From assembly GCF_050920705.1 (NCBI RefSeq), contig NZ_CP154799.1:62001-126000 (forward strand): a DNA stretch of 64,000 nucleotides, written 5' to 3'. Shown here one piece after another: positions 7,166 through 15,584 of the stretch. The position numbers and the translations under genes were made by a program. This stretch comes from Regnicoccus_A sp014224355 (lineage in GTDB: Bacteria > Cyanobacteriota > Cyanobacteriia > PCC-6307 > Cyanobiaceae). The notes beneath the pieces are model-generated. The model was given only the letters and a program-made list of their open reading frames with translations. It searched no databases and had not been told where the DNA came from. The first letter of the stretch is position 1. Every line of letters starts with the position of its first letter.

Positions 7166-8391
7166 GTGCTGCACCGGGCCCTGGCTGTTGAAGACTGGCC
7201 CTTGCCGCCGAAAGCCTTCCCCAGCGGCACCGCTCTGGTGGGGGGGCCGTGCGCGATGGTCTGCTGGGGCGGCTCGGTCCAAAGCCGGACCTGGATCTGG
7301 TGGTGCCCGAGGACGCGATCGCCCTCTGCCGGGTCCTGGGCCGCCGCCACGGTGGCACTGTCGTGGTCCTGGATGCAGAGCGCTCCATCGCCAGGCTGGT
7401 GCTCCGCGGCTGGAGCCTTGACCTGGCCCGCCGGGTGGGGGAGAGCCTGGAGTGCGATCTGTGGCGACGGGATTTCAGGCTGAATGCCCTGGCCCTGCCG
7501 CTCGAGCCAGGGGCTGAGCTGCTCGATCCCACCGGCGGCCTGGAGGATCTGATACAGGGGGAGCTGGTGGCGGTGCGGGAAGCGAATCTGCTCGACGATC
7601 CACTGCGGATGCTGCGGGGGGTGCGCCTGGCCGCCGAGCTCGGCTTTCGGCTGGAACCACGTACCCAAGCCTGGATCGCCTGTCACCACGACCGCATCAG
7701 CCAGGTGGCTCCGGAGCGTGTCCTGCAGGAACTGGAACGACTGGCCGACGCCCCCGGCGGGGGAGCGGGTCTGGAGGAGGCCCTGGCCCTTGGCCTGCTC
7801 GATCCGTGGCGGCCGATCGTCCCTGGGCCGCTCTGGGGACCAGGGGTGAATCCGGGTGCCGGGGCCCGGAACCTTGACCATCCCCAGGCCCGAGAGCTGG
7901 GTCTGAGCCCGACGGAAGCCGCACGGGCCCTGCCCCTGGCGCGGCTGGCCTGGCTGCTCGATGCGCCAGCTCTGGAGCGGCTGCGCAGCAGCCGCCAGTT
8001 GCAGCAACGCTGCGGGCGCCTGCGCCAGTGGCTGCTGCGCCTGCTCGGCAGCACTGGGGACATCCCCGTAGGACTGGAGAATCTGAGTGAAGCCCAGCGG
8101 TTGACGCTGCACCAGCAACTGGAGACAGATCTACCAGCCCTGCTGCTGTTTTTTCCCGGCAACCTGGCGGCTGAATGGTTAGCGCGATGGCGCAATCCCC
8201 AGGATCCGTTGTTCCATCCCCGCGCCCCGATCGATGGCCACACGCTCCAGGTCAGCCTTGGCCTGAGTCCGTCTCCGCAGCTGGGAGAACTGCTGGCCCA
8301 CCTGACCCTGGAGGCTGCCTGCGGCCGCCTGCGGGGCCGGGATGAAGCCCTCCGTCAGGCACGTCTCTGGCTGACGAGGACCATGGCGTGA
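7166..8391 (+). pseudogene. CCA tRNA nucleotidyltransferase, frame broken by one missing G
   Basis: The enzyme adds or repairs the CCA end of tRNAs. The 3' frame from 7249 encodes VRDGLLGRLGPKPDLDLVV with the catalytic DLD, DLWRRDFRLNALAL, and the LDDPLRMLRGVRLAAELGF RNA-binding motif. The conserved loop GGAVRD is split: the upstream frame reads SGTALVGG and then leaves frame at a run of seven G (7240-7246); with eight G it would read VGGAVRD. Adding one base gives a full-length enzyme of about 410 residues from GTG 7166, or about 434 from ATG 7088. Since cells need this function, a sequencing homopolymer error is likely. Confidence 0.85.
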
Positions 8392-8563
8392 TTTACTTAA
8401 AGATGAAAAGGCATCCATCCACAGCCTGACCCCGCCCGAAAGCATCGGCTGATCGTCAGAGGTTTTGTCCAGGGATTTCCGAGCCACTGGCTCTCCAGAC
8501 CAACCTGCTCATCGATCAACACACCGCCATCGGTCCAAAACCTTCCTTTCCTCCCCTCGTTTC
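8392..8563 (+). promoter_or_regulatory. Leader/promoter region of the RNA-binding protein gene
   Basis: This 172-base gap follows the cca stop. It holds an AT-rich patch TTTACTTAAAGATGAAAAG near 8393-8411 that stands out in this GC-rich sequence and could contain the promoter. A pyrimidine-rich stretch (TTCCTTTCCTCCCCTCGTTTC) immediately precedes the ATG and there is no Shine-Dalgarno. The long leader would be in keeping with post-transcriptional control of cyanobacterial Rbp genes, but this is inferred. Confidence 0.35.
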
Positions 8564-8992
8564 ATGAGCGTTCGTCTTTACGTCGGTAACCTGCCGCAGA
8601 GCTTCGATGACAAGGAGCTCACCGCCCTGTTCACCTCCGTGGGCGAAGGCGTGCGCTTCAAGACCGTTCAGGACCGGGAAACCGGCGCCTGCCGTGGCTT
8701 CGGCTTCGCCAACGTCGACGACGAGAAGCTCGCTGATCTGGTGATCGAGCAGCTCAACGGGCGTGATTTCGGAGGCAACAGCCTGCGCATCGAGCGCTCC
8801 GAGCGTCGCGATTCCCGCGCCGGTGCCTCCACCGACCGCCGCCCCGGTGCCTCCACCGCCACCGTGTCCCGCAAGGCCGTCAACAAGGTGGTCCACAGCG
8901 ACACCATCAGCGAAGGCGCTCCCGACCCCCGCTGGGCCGGCGAACTGGCCAAGCTCAAGTCTCTGCTGGCCAACCAGACGGCTGCTGTCTGA
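8564..8992 (+). CDS. RRM-type RNA-binding protein (cyanobacterial Rbp)
   Basis: A 142-residue protein with a single RRM domain over about residues 1-80: RNP2 as LYVGNL and RNP1 as CRGFGFAN. The C-terminal third is Arg/Ala/Ser-rich (RDSRAGASTDRRPGAS) and then has a unique tail ending in GELAKLKSLLANQ. Cyanobacterial Rbp proteins bind mRNA and often respond to cold or to membrane association of transcripts. ATG at 8564 starts exactly at the RRM; the open frame extends to 8465, but that part is the pyrimidine-rich leader. Confidence 0.92.
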   Translation: MSVRLYVGNLPQSFDDKELTALFTSVGEGVRFKTVQDRETGACRGFGFANVDDEKLADLVIEQLNGRDFGGNSLRIERSERRDSRAGASTDRRPGASTATVSRKAVNKVVHSDTISEGAPDPRWAGELAKLKSLLANQTAAV

Positions 8993-9043
8993 TCGAACCT
9001 GCTGACCCGGATCTCACCGTCCGCTCCCCCACTGGTCTGGTGC

Positions 9044-10057
9044 GTGGCTGAATCCACCGGCATGGATCCCAGCGGCATCCAGCACTGGTGCTGGCAGGGT
9101 CGCTCGATCGGTTTCAGAGCCCAGGGCCCCGAACTGGGCGGCTCGAATTCAGGTTCAGTGGTGCTGCTGATCCATGGCTTCGGTGCCTCCAGCGCGCATT
9201 GGCGGCACAACCTGCCGGCCCTCGGGGAGCACTTCTCCACCTTCGCCATTGACCTGCTCGGTTTCGGCTGCAGCGACAAGCCCCGATCCCTGTTGAAGGG
9301 GGAAGCCGAATCCGGCGGGGCTGTCGGCTATGGCTTTGATCTCTGGGCGGAGCAGGTGGCCGACTTCGCGGCCTGGGTTCTGGCCAGTGCCAGCGCAGAC
9401 CCGACGACCCCGGCCCCCAGCCTGCAGTTGGTGGGCAACTCGATCGGTGGTGTGGTGGCCCTGCGGGCCAGTGAATTGCTGTGTGCCCGCGGCCTGGCAC
9501 CCCGCCAGGTGATCCTGATCGATTGCGCCCAGCGCACCCTCGACGAGAAACGGCTGGCGCTGCTGCCGTGGCCCCAGCGCGCCAGCCGTCCGCTGATCAA
9601 GCAGCTGGTGCGCCAGCGCTGGCTGATCGCCCCGTTGTTCCGCACCCTGGCCCGGCCCGGCTTCATCCGACGGGTGCTGGCCATGGCCTACCCCAGTGGC
9701 GCCAACGTGGATGACGCCCTGGTTGAGCTGCTCTTCCGGCCCAGCACTGATCCCGGGGCCCCGGAGAGCTTCAGAGGGTTCGTCAACCTGTTCGACGATC
9801 ACCTGGCACCGGACATCCTCCCCCGCCTTGGCAGCCTGCCGGTGCGCATGATCTGGGGCGAGCTGGACCCCTGGGAGAACCCTGCCGAAGCCCGGCAATG
9901 GTCCGACCGGTTCGCCTGCATCCGTGAGCTGCGGGTGCTGCCGGGGCTGGGGCATTGCCCCCACGACGAAGCCCCGGAGCTGGTGAATCCGATTCTGATC
10001 GACTGGCTCAGCGCGACTGGGCCATCACATAGGAACAGGGGAGATCAAGCAGTTTGA
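9044..10057 (+). CDS. Alpha/beta hydrolase
   Basis: A 337-residue alpha/beta-hydrolase-fold protein. Visible elements: LLIHGFGASSAHWRHN (oxyanion region), the nucleophile elbow GNSIGG, a lid region around residues 180-230, MIWGELDPWENP with the acid, and GLGHCPHDEAPE with the catalytic His. No signal peptide. Substrate unknown; similar proteins are often annotated as pheophytinase-like or haloalkane-dehalogenase-like in cyanobacteria, and that cannot be decided here. It starts with GTG at 9044 and its last 50 bases overlap crtB tail to tail. Confidence 0.88.
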   Translation: MAESTGMDPSGIQHWCWQGRSIGFRAQGPELGGSNSGSVVLLIHGFGASSAHWRHNLPALGEHFSTFAIDLLGFGCSDKPRSLLKGEAESGGAVGYGFDLWAEQVADFAAWVLASASADPTTPAPSLQLVGNSIGGVVALRASELLCARGLAPRQVILIDCAQRTLDEKRLALLPWPQRASRPLIKQLVRQRWLIAPLFRTLARPGFIRRVLAMAYPSGANVDDALVELLFRPSTDPGAPESFRGFVNLFDDHLAPDILPRLGSLPVRMIWGELDPWENPAEARQWSDRFACIRELRVLPGLGHCPHDEAPELVNPILIDWLSATGPSHRNRGDQAV

Positions 10058-10946
10058 GGGGGCGGGGGACAAAGGCCCGTTGACTGAACACGTCGTAGTC
10101 GAGCTGCTCAATCACATCGAGGATTCCCCGGTAGAGCCTCAGGGAGGCCCAGACCGGCCAGCGGGCATCGGCCGAGAGCCAGCGAACCCCCGCCTCTGAG
10201 CGGGCGAACCACTGGCGAGCCCGCCGCAGCTGAAAGGCCATCAGGGCGCGCCAGTTGTCGTTGAGAGTGCCGGCGAGCAGATCGGCCTCGGAGTAACCGA
10301 AGCGCCTGAGATCCTCCTGGGGCAGATAGATCCGCCCGCGGCCGCGGTCTTCACCCACATCCCGAAGGATGTTGGTGAGCTGATTGGCGATGCCCAGGGC
10401 CACCGCCGCACTGGAGGTGTCCGGAGGCTCGCTCCAGGGGGCTGAGGTGTAGGCCGGATCCAGCCCCATCACCTCCTGGGTCATCAGGCCCACCGTGCCC
10501 GCCACCCGATAGCAATAGAGCTGCAGATCCTCGAAGCGGGCGTAGCGGTGCCGCTGCAGGTCCATGCGCTGACCCTCGATCATGTCGAGGTAGGGCTGCA
10601 GGGGCTGGGGGTAGCGCCTGAGGGTGTCGGCCATCACCAGATCCAGTGCGTCGCGCACCTCTCCACCGAACAGGGCCCGGGTGCGCCCCTCCCAGCGATC
10701 GAGTCGTTCGGCCAGACGATCGACCGGCAGGGCCTGGGCCTGGGGACTGTCCATCAGCTCGTCGGTGCGGCGGCACCAGACGTAGATGGCCCAGATCGCC
10801 CGCCGCTTTGCCGGCGGCATCAGCAGGGTGCCGAGATAGAAGGTTTTGGCCCACTGGGCGGTTTCCTGGCGGCAGGCCTCGTAAGCCTCCTCCAGCGTCG
10901 GCAGGGAAGGTCGGGGCACCGTGGGGGAGGCGGCCAGCACCGTCAC
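10008..10946 (-). CDS. crtB: Phytoene synthase
   Basis: CrtB condenses two geranylgeranyl diphosphates to phytoene, the first committed carotenoid step. The 312-residue protein has the two Asp-rich motifs of the squalene/phytoene synthase family: RRTDELMDSP near residues 59-68 and NILRDVGEDRGRGRIYLP near 190-207, and also YCYRVAGTVGLM. Its ATG overlaps the stop of the desaturase gene (ATGA), so the two enzymes are translationally coupled in the order crtP-crtB, a common cyanobacterial pair. Confidence 0.96.
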   Translation of the reverse strand: MTVLAASPTVPRPSLPTLEEAYEACRQETAQWAKTFYLGTLLMPPAKRRAIWAIYVWCRRTDELMDSPQAQALPVDRLAERLDRWEGRTRALFGGEVRDALDLVMADTLRRYPQPLQPYLDMIEGQRMDLQRHRYARFEDLQLYCYRVAGTVGLMTQEVMGLDPAYTSAPWSEPPDTSSAAVALGIANQLTNILRDVGEDRGRGRIYLPQEDLRRFGYSEADLLAGTLNDNWRALMAFQLRRARQWFARSEAGVRWLSADARWPVWASLRLYRGILDVIEQLDYDVFSQRAFVPRPLKLLDLPCSYVMAQSR

Positions 10947-12337
10947 ACCGCCAGGGGAGCCTTGGCCCGGCTGTGGCTCACGGCCTCAGCGCAGAGCTTG
11001 CCGCTCAGCACAGCCCCCTCCATCGAAGCGAGGTAGCGCTGCATGGTGTAGTCACCGGCCATGAAGAAATTGGCGATCGGCGTGTCCTGCGTCGGTCGCA
11101 GTTGCTGGCAGCCTGGCACCGTCTTGTAGACGGAGAGCGGTGTCTTCACAACCCGTGCCTTGCGCAGCTGAGCCTGGTCCTCGCCGCTGAAGTGCTCAGG
11201 GAACAACCGCTGGAGTTCCCCCATGGTGGCCTCCACGATCGCCTCGTCGCTGCGCCCGATCCACTCGGCGGCCGGCGCAAAGACCAGCTCCAGCATCGAG
11301 CGCTCGGGATCGGCGTACTCCCGGCAGGTGTTGCTCATGTCGGCATAGACGCTGAGCAGATCGGAGCGGCTGAACAGCAGGTGATCGATCGCGGTCAGCT
11401 TGCGGTCGAACCAGAGGTGGATGTTGATCACGGGCACCCCCCTCAGCCCATCCAGTTTCTGGAAGAAGGGCAGCTGCTTCCAGGGCTCGGGCAGCAGCAG
11501 CTTGAACGGATCCACCGGCAGGGCGCTCACATAGGCGTCGGCCTGCAGAAGGCGGGGCTCCTGGCCCTGGACGCCGGCCAGACGGAAACCGGAGACGGTG
11601 CCGTCATCAGCCAGCTCGATCTGGCGCAGGGGACTGTTGAGATGCACCTCACCACCACGCTCCTTGATCCAGGCCACGATCGGCTCGCACAGCCGCTGGG
11701 GTGGATTGCCGTCGAGGAACGCCATCTTGGAGCCGTTCTTCTCCTGCAGGAACCTGTTCAAAGCCGTGAGGATCACCGTGCTGGAGATTTCATCAGGATT
11801 GATGAAGTTCAAGGCCTTACTCATGGCAATGAACACTTCATCATTCACACGCTTGGGAATCTGATGAAGCTCAAGCCACTCCGACCACGAATACTTGTCG
11901 CACTCCTCGACGTAGTCTTGGCCTCGCAGCATCGCCGGCACAAGCCCAAGGCCGAAGCGGATCTTCTCCGGCCAGCTCAGCATGTCGTTGTTGCCCAGGA
12001 TCGCCACCACACCATTGAGTGGGGCGGGAAGGTCGGGAAAATCGAAGCGGCTGTAGTTCCCTGGCGACTCCTTCTGATTGAAGATCATCGCGTGATCTTT
12101 CCACTGCAGACGATCTTCGATGCCCAGCTCGGCGAAGAGCTGCAGCATGTTCGGATAAGCCCCGAAGAAGATGTGCAGACCGGTTTCGTACCAGTCACCG
12201 TCCTCGTCCTGCCAGGCGGCCACCTTGCCGCCGAGCACGTCGCGCGCCTCCACGACCACGGGCGTGTGTCCCGCATCGCTGAGGTATTTGGCGCAGGAGA
12301 GACCGGCAAGGCCTGCTCCGGCGATGGCGACGCGCAT
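10943..12337 (-). CDS. crtP: 15-cis-phytoene desaturase (CrtP/PDS)
   Basis: The plant-type desaturase converts phytoene to zeta-carotene using plastoquinone. The Rossmann FAD-binding motif GAGLAGLSCAKYL is at the very N-terminus, followed by VVVEARDVLGGK and DEDGDWYETGLH; the C-terminal FAD motif is FFMAGDYTMQRYLASMEGAVLSG. Length 464 residues fits the family. ATG at 12337 is chosen because it directly precedes VAIAGAGLAG; the open frame continues to 12523 without similarity. Divergent from ndhM with 133 bases between them. Confidence 0.96.
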   Translation of the reverse strand: MRVAIAGAGLAGLSCAKYLSDAGHTPVVVEARDVLGGKVAAWQDEDGDWYETGLHIFFGAYPNMLQLFAELGIEDRLQWKDHAMIFNQKESPGNYSRFDFPDLPAPLNGVVAILGNNDMLSWPEKIRFGLGLVPAMLRGQDYVEECDKYSWSEWLELHQIPKRVNDEVFIAMSKALNFINPDEISSTVILTALNRFLQEKNGSKMAFLDGNPPQRLCEPIVAWIKERGGEVHLNSPLRQIELADDGTVSGFRLAGVQGQEPRLLQADAYVSALPVDPFKLLLPEPWKQLPFFQKLDGLRGVPVINIHLWFDRKLTAIDHLLFSRSDLLSVYADMSNTCREYADPERSMLELVFAPAAEWIGRSDEAIVEATMGELQRLFPEHFSGEDQAQLRKARVVKTPLSVYKTVPGCQQLRPTQDTPIANFFMAGDYTMQRYLASMEGAVLSGKLCAEAVSHSRAKAPLAV

Positions 12338-12470
12338 GGGGATTTGAGAAGTCAACGGCAACCATAAAAGGGCTGCTGCTGGCAACGAGCCCCCGGGAGC
12401 AGCTGAGGGGTCGCCAGGGTTCCTAAAGTCGACGACCGTGAGGCGTCCCGTCTGCCCACGATCCCCAGCC

Positions 12471-12821
12471 ATGGTCGATGCCAGCCTGCTCAAGTCCACC
12501 ACCCGCCACGTGAGGGTGTTCACGGCCCGTGTGGAGGACGGTCAGTTGATCGCTGATCCCAGCCAGCTGACTCTGGATCTCGATCCCGACAATGAATTCC
12601 TCTGGGAGGTGCCAGTTCTCGAGAAGGTCCAGCAGCGCTTCCGCGAGCTGGTCGCCGCCAGTGCCGGCCACGACCTGAGCGAATACAACCTGCGCCGGAT
12701 CGGGTCCGATCTCGAGGGCTTCATCCGCCAGCTGCTCCAGGCCGGCGAGCTGCGCTACAACCCCGAGGCCCGGGTCCTCAACTACTCCATGGGCCTGCCC
12801 CAAACGCCGGAGGCGTCTTGA
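12471..12821 (+). CDS. ndhM: NAD(P)H-quinone oxidoreductase subunit M
   Basis: NdhM is an oxygenic-photosynthesis-specific subunit of the NDH-1 hydrophilic arm. The 116-residue product contains LLKSTTRHVRVFTARVEDG, LTLDLDPDNEFLWE and GFIRQLLQAGELRYNPEARVLNYSMGLP, the typical conserved blocks. ATG at 12471 (MVDASLLKS) is preferred to the upstream in-frame start at 12438. A TAAAGT hexamer at 12424-12429 could be a -10 element. The next gene starts inside the ndhM stop region (TTGA overlap). Confidence 0.93.
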   Translation: MVDASLLKSTTRHVRVFTARVEDGQLIADPSQLTLDLDPDNEFLWEVPVLEKVQQRFRELVAASAGHDLSEYNLRRIGSDLEGFIRQLLQAGELRYNPEARVLNYSMGLPQTPEAS

Positions 12822-13555
12822 CCCGCTCCCGCTACGACCGTGGAGAGTCCCCGCGCGGCCGTGCGGGTTCGAGCGGCAATGGCCGTGGCGGCAACGGCCG
12901 TGGCATGCCTGCTCCTGAGGGCCGTGATCCCTACGAGAGCTACGAGCGATCCAGCCGGGGACGGAGAACGATGGATCGCGGTGGCCCCGATCCCTACACC
13001 GCCGCCGGCAGGCCCAAGGGCGGCGCGAGCAGCCCTGGCGGCGGTTCTGGAGGCAGTCCGATTCAGCTGAATGTGGGCACGATCGCCGTGCTCGCCGGTG
13101 TGCTGGTCGTTGGCATCGGCATCGGCACGGCCCTCTCGACGAACACCCCAGGGGACCAGGGCAACATCGCCAGCAGCCAGCAGCTGGATCTGGCGGTGCC
13201 CGATCCCGAGTTCTGCAAGCAATGGGGGGCCAGCGCCTTCGTGATGGACGTGGAGCTCTACACCACCATGAACCCCAGCAGCAGCTTCGTGACTCAGCCC
13301 ACCCTGCAACCCGGCTGCGTGATCAGAAGGGAGAACTGGAGCGTGCTGCAGAAGGAGGGCGCGGTGACGTCCGAGCAGATGCGCCAATGCAAGCAGCGCA
13401 TGAACACGTTCGCCTACATCGGCTCGATTCGCGACAAACCCATCGTCCGCTGCGTTTACCAGACCGACATCAGCGGCAACAAGTTCCAGACCAGGGGCAT
13501 CGCCGGTGCTGCCGACGACTCCGTGGGAATCACCCCCGAAGCCAACCAGTTCTGA
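12818..13555 (+). CDS. DUF3172-type membrane-anchored protein of unknown function
   Basis: A 245-residue protein in three parts: residues 1-85 are disordered and rich in Gly, Arg, Ser and Pro; 86-110 form one transmembrane helix (GTIAVLAGVLVVGIGIGTAL); 120-230 form a globular domain with four cysteines (EFCKQWG, PGCVIR, RQCKQRM, VRCVYQ). I recognise it as the cyanobacterial DUF3172 family; no function is established to my knowledge. It begins with TTG at 12818 overlapping the ndhM stop by four bases, so it is cotranslated with an NDH-1 subunit. Confidence 0.82.
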   Translation: MTRSRYDRGESPRGRAGSSGNGRGGNGRGMPAPEGRDPYESYERSSRGRRTMDRGGPDPYTAAGRPKGGASSPGGGSGGSPIQLNVGTIAVLAGVLVVGIGIGTALSTNTPGDQGNIASSQQLDLAVPDPEFCKQWGASAFVMDVELYTTMNPSSSFVTQPTLQPGCVIRRENWSVLQKEGAVTSEQMRQCKQRMNTFAYIGSIRDKPIVRCVYQTDISGNKFQTRGIAGAADDSVGITPEANQF

Positions 13556-13568
13556 TCGGGTCTGGCCC

Positions 13569-14566
13569 TCAGGAGGCCGCCGCCTGGGCCACCACCTCCT
13601 GGGGAGGAACCGCAGGGCGAGCCAGGGGCTGGCGCAGCGGGCTGTCGGGGCTGGCGAACACCGGCAGGACCTCGCGCCGAAAGGCTTCGGAGGCCCGCGA
13701 GCAGTAGCGGGCTGGGTGGGTGATCAGCTTGAGCTGGCGGCGCACCAGCAGATCAGAGACCACCGGGCGGTGCAGGCTGCCGCTGGCCAGTTCGCGCTCG
13801 ATCGAGACCACCGGCAGGAAGGCGGCCCCAAGCCCCGACTGCACAGCGTTCTTGATCGCCTCGAAGGAATTGAGCTCCATTTCGATCTTGAGACGCTGGA
13901 CCTCGAGACCGGAGCGGGCCAGAAGCTGATCCACCATCTTGCGCGTGGTCGACTGGGCATCAAGGCAGACGAACCCCAGACGGTAGAGGTCGTCTTTGTG
14001 CAGCTCAGGCAGGCGCGCCAGCGGGTGTTTCACCGGCAGGACAAGCGCCAGTTCATCGTTGGCGTAGGGCACCACCTGGAGCAGATCGGCCAGCTCGCTG
14101 GGCAGCTCTCCGCCGATGATCGCCAGATCGATCTGACCGTTGGCCACACTCCAGCTGGTGCGGCGCGTGCTGTGCACCTGGAGCTGCACCGAGACGTCGG
14201 GATACTTCTGGCGGAACAACCCGATCATCCGGGGCATCAGATAGGTGCCGGTGGTCTGGCTGGCCCCCACGATCAGGGAGCCGCCGCGCAGATTGTGGAG
14301 ATCGTCGAGGGCACGGCAGGCCTCCTGACACTGGCTCAGGATCCGGTCGCAGTAGCTGAGCAGCAGGTGGCCGGCTTCGGTGAGCTGGGCCTTGCGCCCC
14401 CCCGGTCGAACAGCGAGACATCCAGCTGCTTCTCCAGGTTCTGAATCTGCAGACTCACCGCTGGCTGGGTGACGTAGAGGCTGTCGGCAGCCTTCTTGAA
14501 GCTGCCCTCGCTGGCGATGGCGCGCAGGATGCGCAGCTGATCAAGGGTGAAGGGCAGGTCAGCCAT
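13569..14566 (-). pseudogene. rbcR: RbcR/NdhR-type LysR transcriptional regulator, frame broken by one missing base
   Basis: LysR regulator of the cyanobacterial RbcR/CmpR/NdhR clade that controls carbon uptake or fixation genes. The N-terminal winged helix (FTLDQLRILRAIASEGSFKK ... TQPAVSLQIQNLEKQLDVSLFDRGG) is encoded from ATG 14566. The effector domain from VGASQTTGTYLMPRMI to the C-terminus lies in another frame. Joining needs one extra base in the C run at 14397-14403: eight instead of seven would give DRGGRKAQLTEAGHLLL, and a protein of 332 residues, the normal size. It is divergent from the nnrU-like/ndhF/ndhD genes. Probably intact in the cell. Confidence 0.88.
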
Positions 14567-14699
14567 GGGATGGGCTCTGGGCCTGGCTCCGGCTGGAAGG
14601 TTGAACTCTAAAGGGGAAACCCTTGAACACCCGGGCCTGCGGTCCCGGGCCGGGATGGAATGACACCTCCGCCAGAATCGCCTCTTCCGCTGCGGCTTC

Positions 14700-15479
14700 T
14701 TGGCCCCATCACCGCCCTGCTTCGCCCTCCTCCCCGGCCTTGGCGCCTTCCCGCCGGAGCACCGCTCCAGCCTGGTGATGCTCGCCCTGCTGCTGGGGTT
14801 CGCGCTGCTGCACAGTGGAGGTGCGGCGCTGCGCGTCTCGGCTGAGCAGCGCGTCGGAGCCAGGGTGTGGCGGCTGCTGTTCGCCTCAGTGAGCATCCCG
14901 GCAGCCGTTGTGGTGGTGGGCTATTTCATCGCCCACCGCTACGAGGGGCTACGACTCTGGAACCTGCAGGGCACCCCCGGGCTGATTCCCCTCGTGTGGG
15001 TGGGCACAGCCATCAGCTTCTTCTTTCTGTACCCAGCCACCTACAACCTGCTGGAGATCCCGGCGCTGCTGAAACCCCAGGTGCGGCTTTACGCCACCGG
15101 CATCATCCGCATCAGCCGCCACCCACAGGCCGTGGGCCAGGTGCTGTGGTGCGCCACCCATCTGCTCTGGATCGGCAGCAGTTTCATGCTGGTCACCTGT
15201 GCGGGCCTGATCGGCCACCACCTGTTCGCGGTCTGGCATGGCGACCGGCGGCTACGGGCCCGCTTCGGGGAGGCGTTCGAGGACCTGCGCGCCAGCACGT
15301 CTGTGATCCCCTTCCGGGCGGTGCTTGATGGCCGCCAGCACCTGGTCTGGGGGGAATTCCTGCGGCCGGCCCAGCTGGGCATCGCCGTCGCCATCGGTCT
15401 GTTCTGGTGGAGCCATCGCTTCCTGGGGCTGGCGGCCCGCACGTTTCTGGCCGGCCCCCTCGGCCGGTGGCTGGGCTGA
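14700..15479 (+). CDS. NnrU / zeta-carotene-isomerase (Z-ISO)-like membrane protein
   Basis: A polytopic membrane protein of up to 259 residues in the NnrU family, which includes plant 15-cis-zeta-carotene isomerase. Hydrophobic helices include VMLALLLGFALLHSGGA, LLFASVSIPAAVVVVGYFI, LIPLVWVGTAISFFFLY and LGIAVAIGLFWWSHRFL. The conserved histidines are visible in LLHSGG, ISRHPQAVGQ and LIGHHLFAVWHG. The start is uncertain: TTG at 14700, GTG at 14775 or ATG at 14778; homologues I recall have a few residues before the first helix. It sits between the LysR regulator and ndhF. Confidence 0.82.
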   Translation: MAPSPPCFALLPGLGAFPPEHRSSLVMLALLLGFALLHSGGAALRVSAEQRVGARVWRLLFASVSIPAAVVVVGYFIAHRYEGLRLWNLQGTPGLIPLVWVGTAISFFFLYPATYNLLEIPALLKPQVRLYATGIIRISRHPQAVGQVLWCATHLLWIGSSFMLVTCAGLIGHHLFAVWHGDRRLRARFGEAFEDLRASTSVIPFRAVLDGRQHLVWGEFLRPAQLGIAVAIGLFWWSHRFLGLAARTFLAGPLGRWLG

Positions 15480-15554
15480 GCGTGCGCCATTCGCTGGACC
15501 GGGGCAGCTGATCGCGGTCCAACACACAGCCCGAACCCGGCGGAGGAGGCTGCT

Positions 15555-15560
15555 TACACT
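15555..15560 (+). promoter_or_regulatory. Putative -10 element (TACACT) upstream of ndhF
   Basis: TACACT lies 25 bases before the ndhF ATG. The same hexamer occurs 25 bases before the possible ndhD GTG, and a TACAGT precedes pedR. No convincing -35 box is seen. The transcription start is not determined by sequence alone. Confidence 0.35.
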
Positions 15561-15584
15561 CCGTTGGCCCGCACCCCGAGCTGG

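Noticed and set aside
8465..8563. N-terminal extension of the RRM protein
   Set aside because: The RRM begins exactly at ATG 8564 and the upstream codons are a pyrimidine-rich leader with no similarity.
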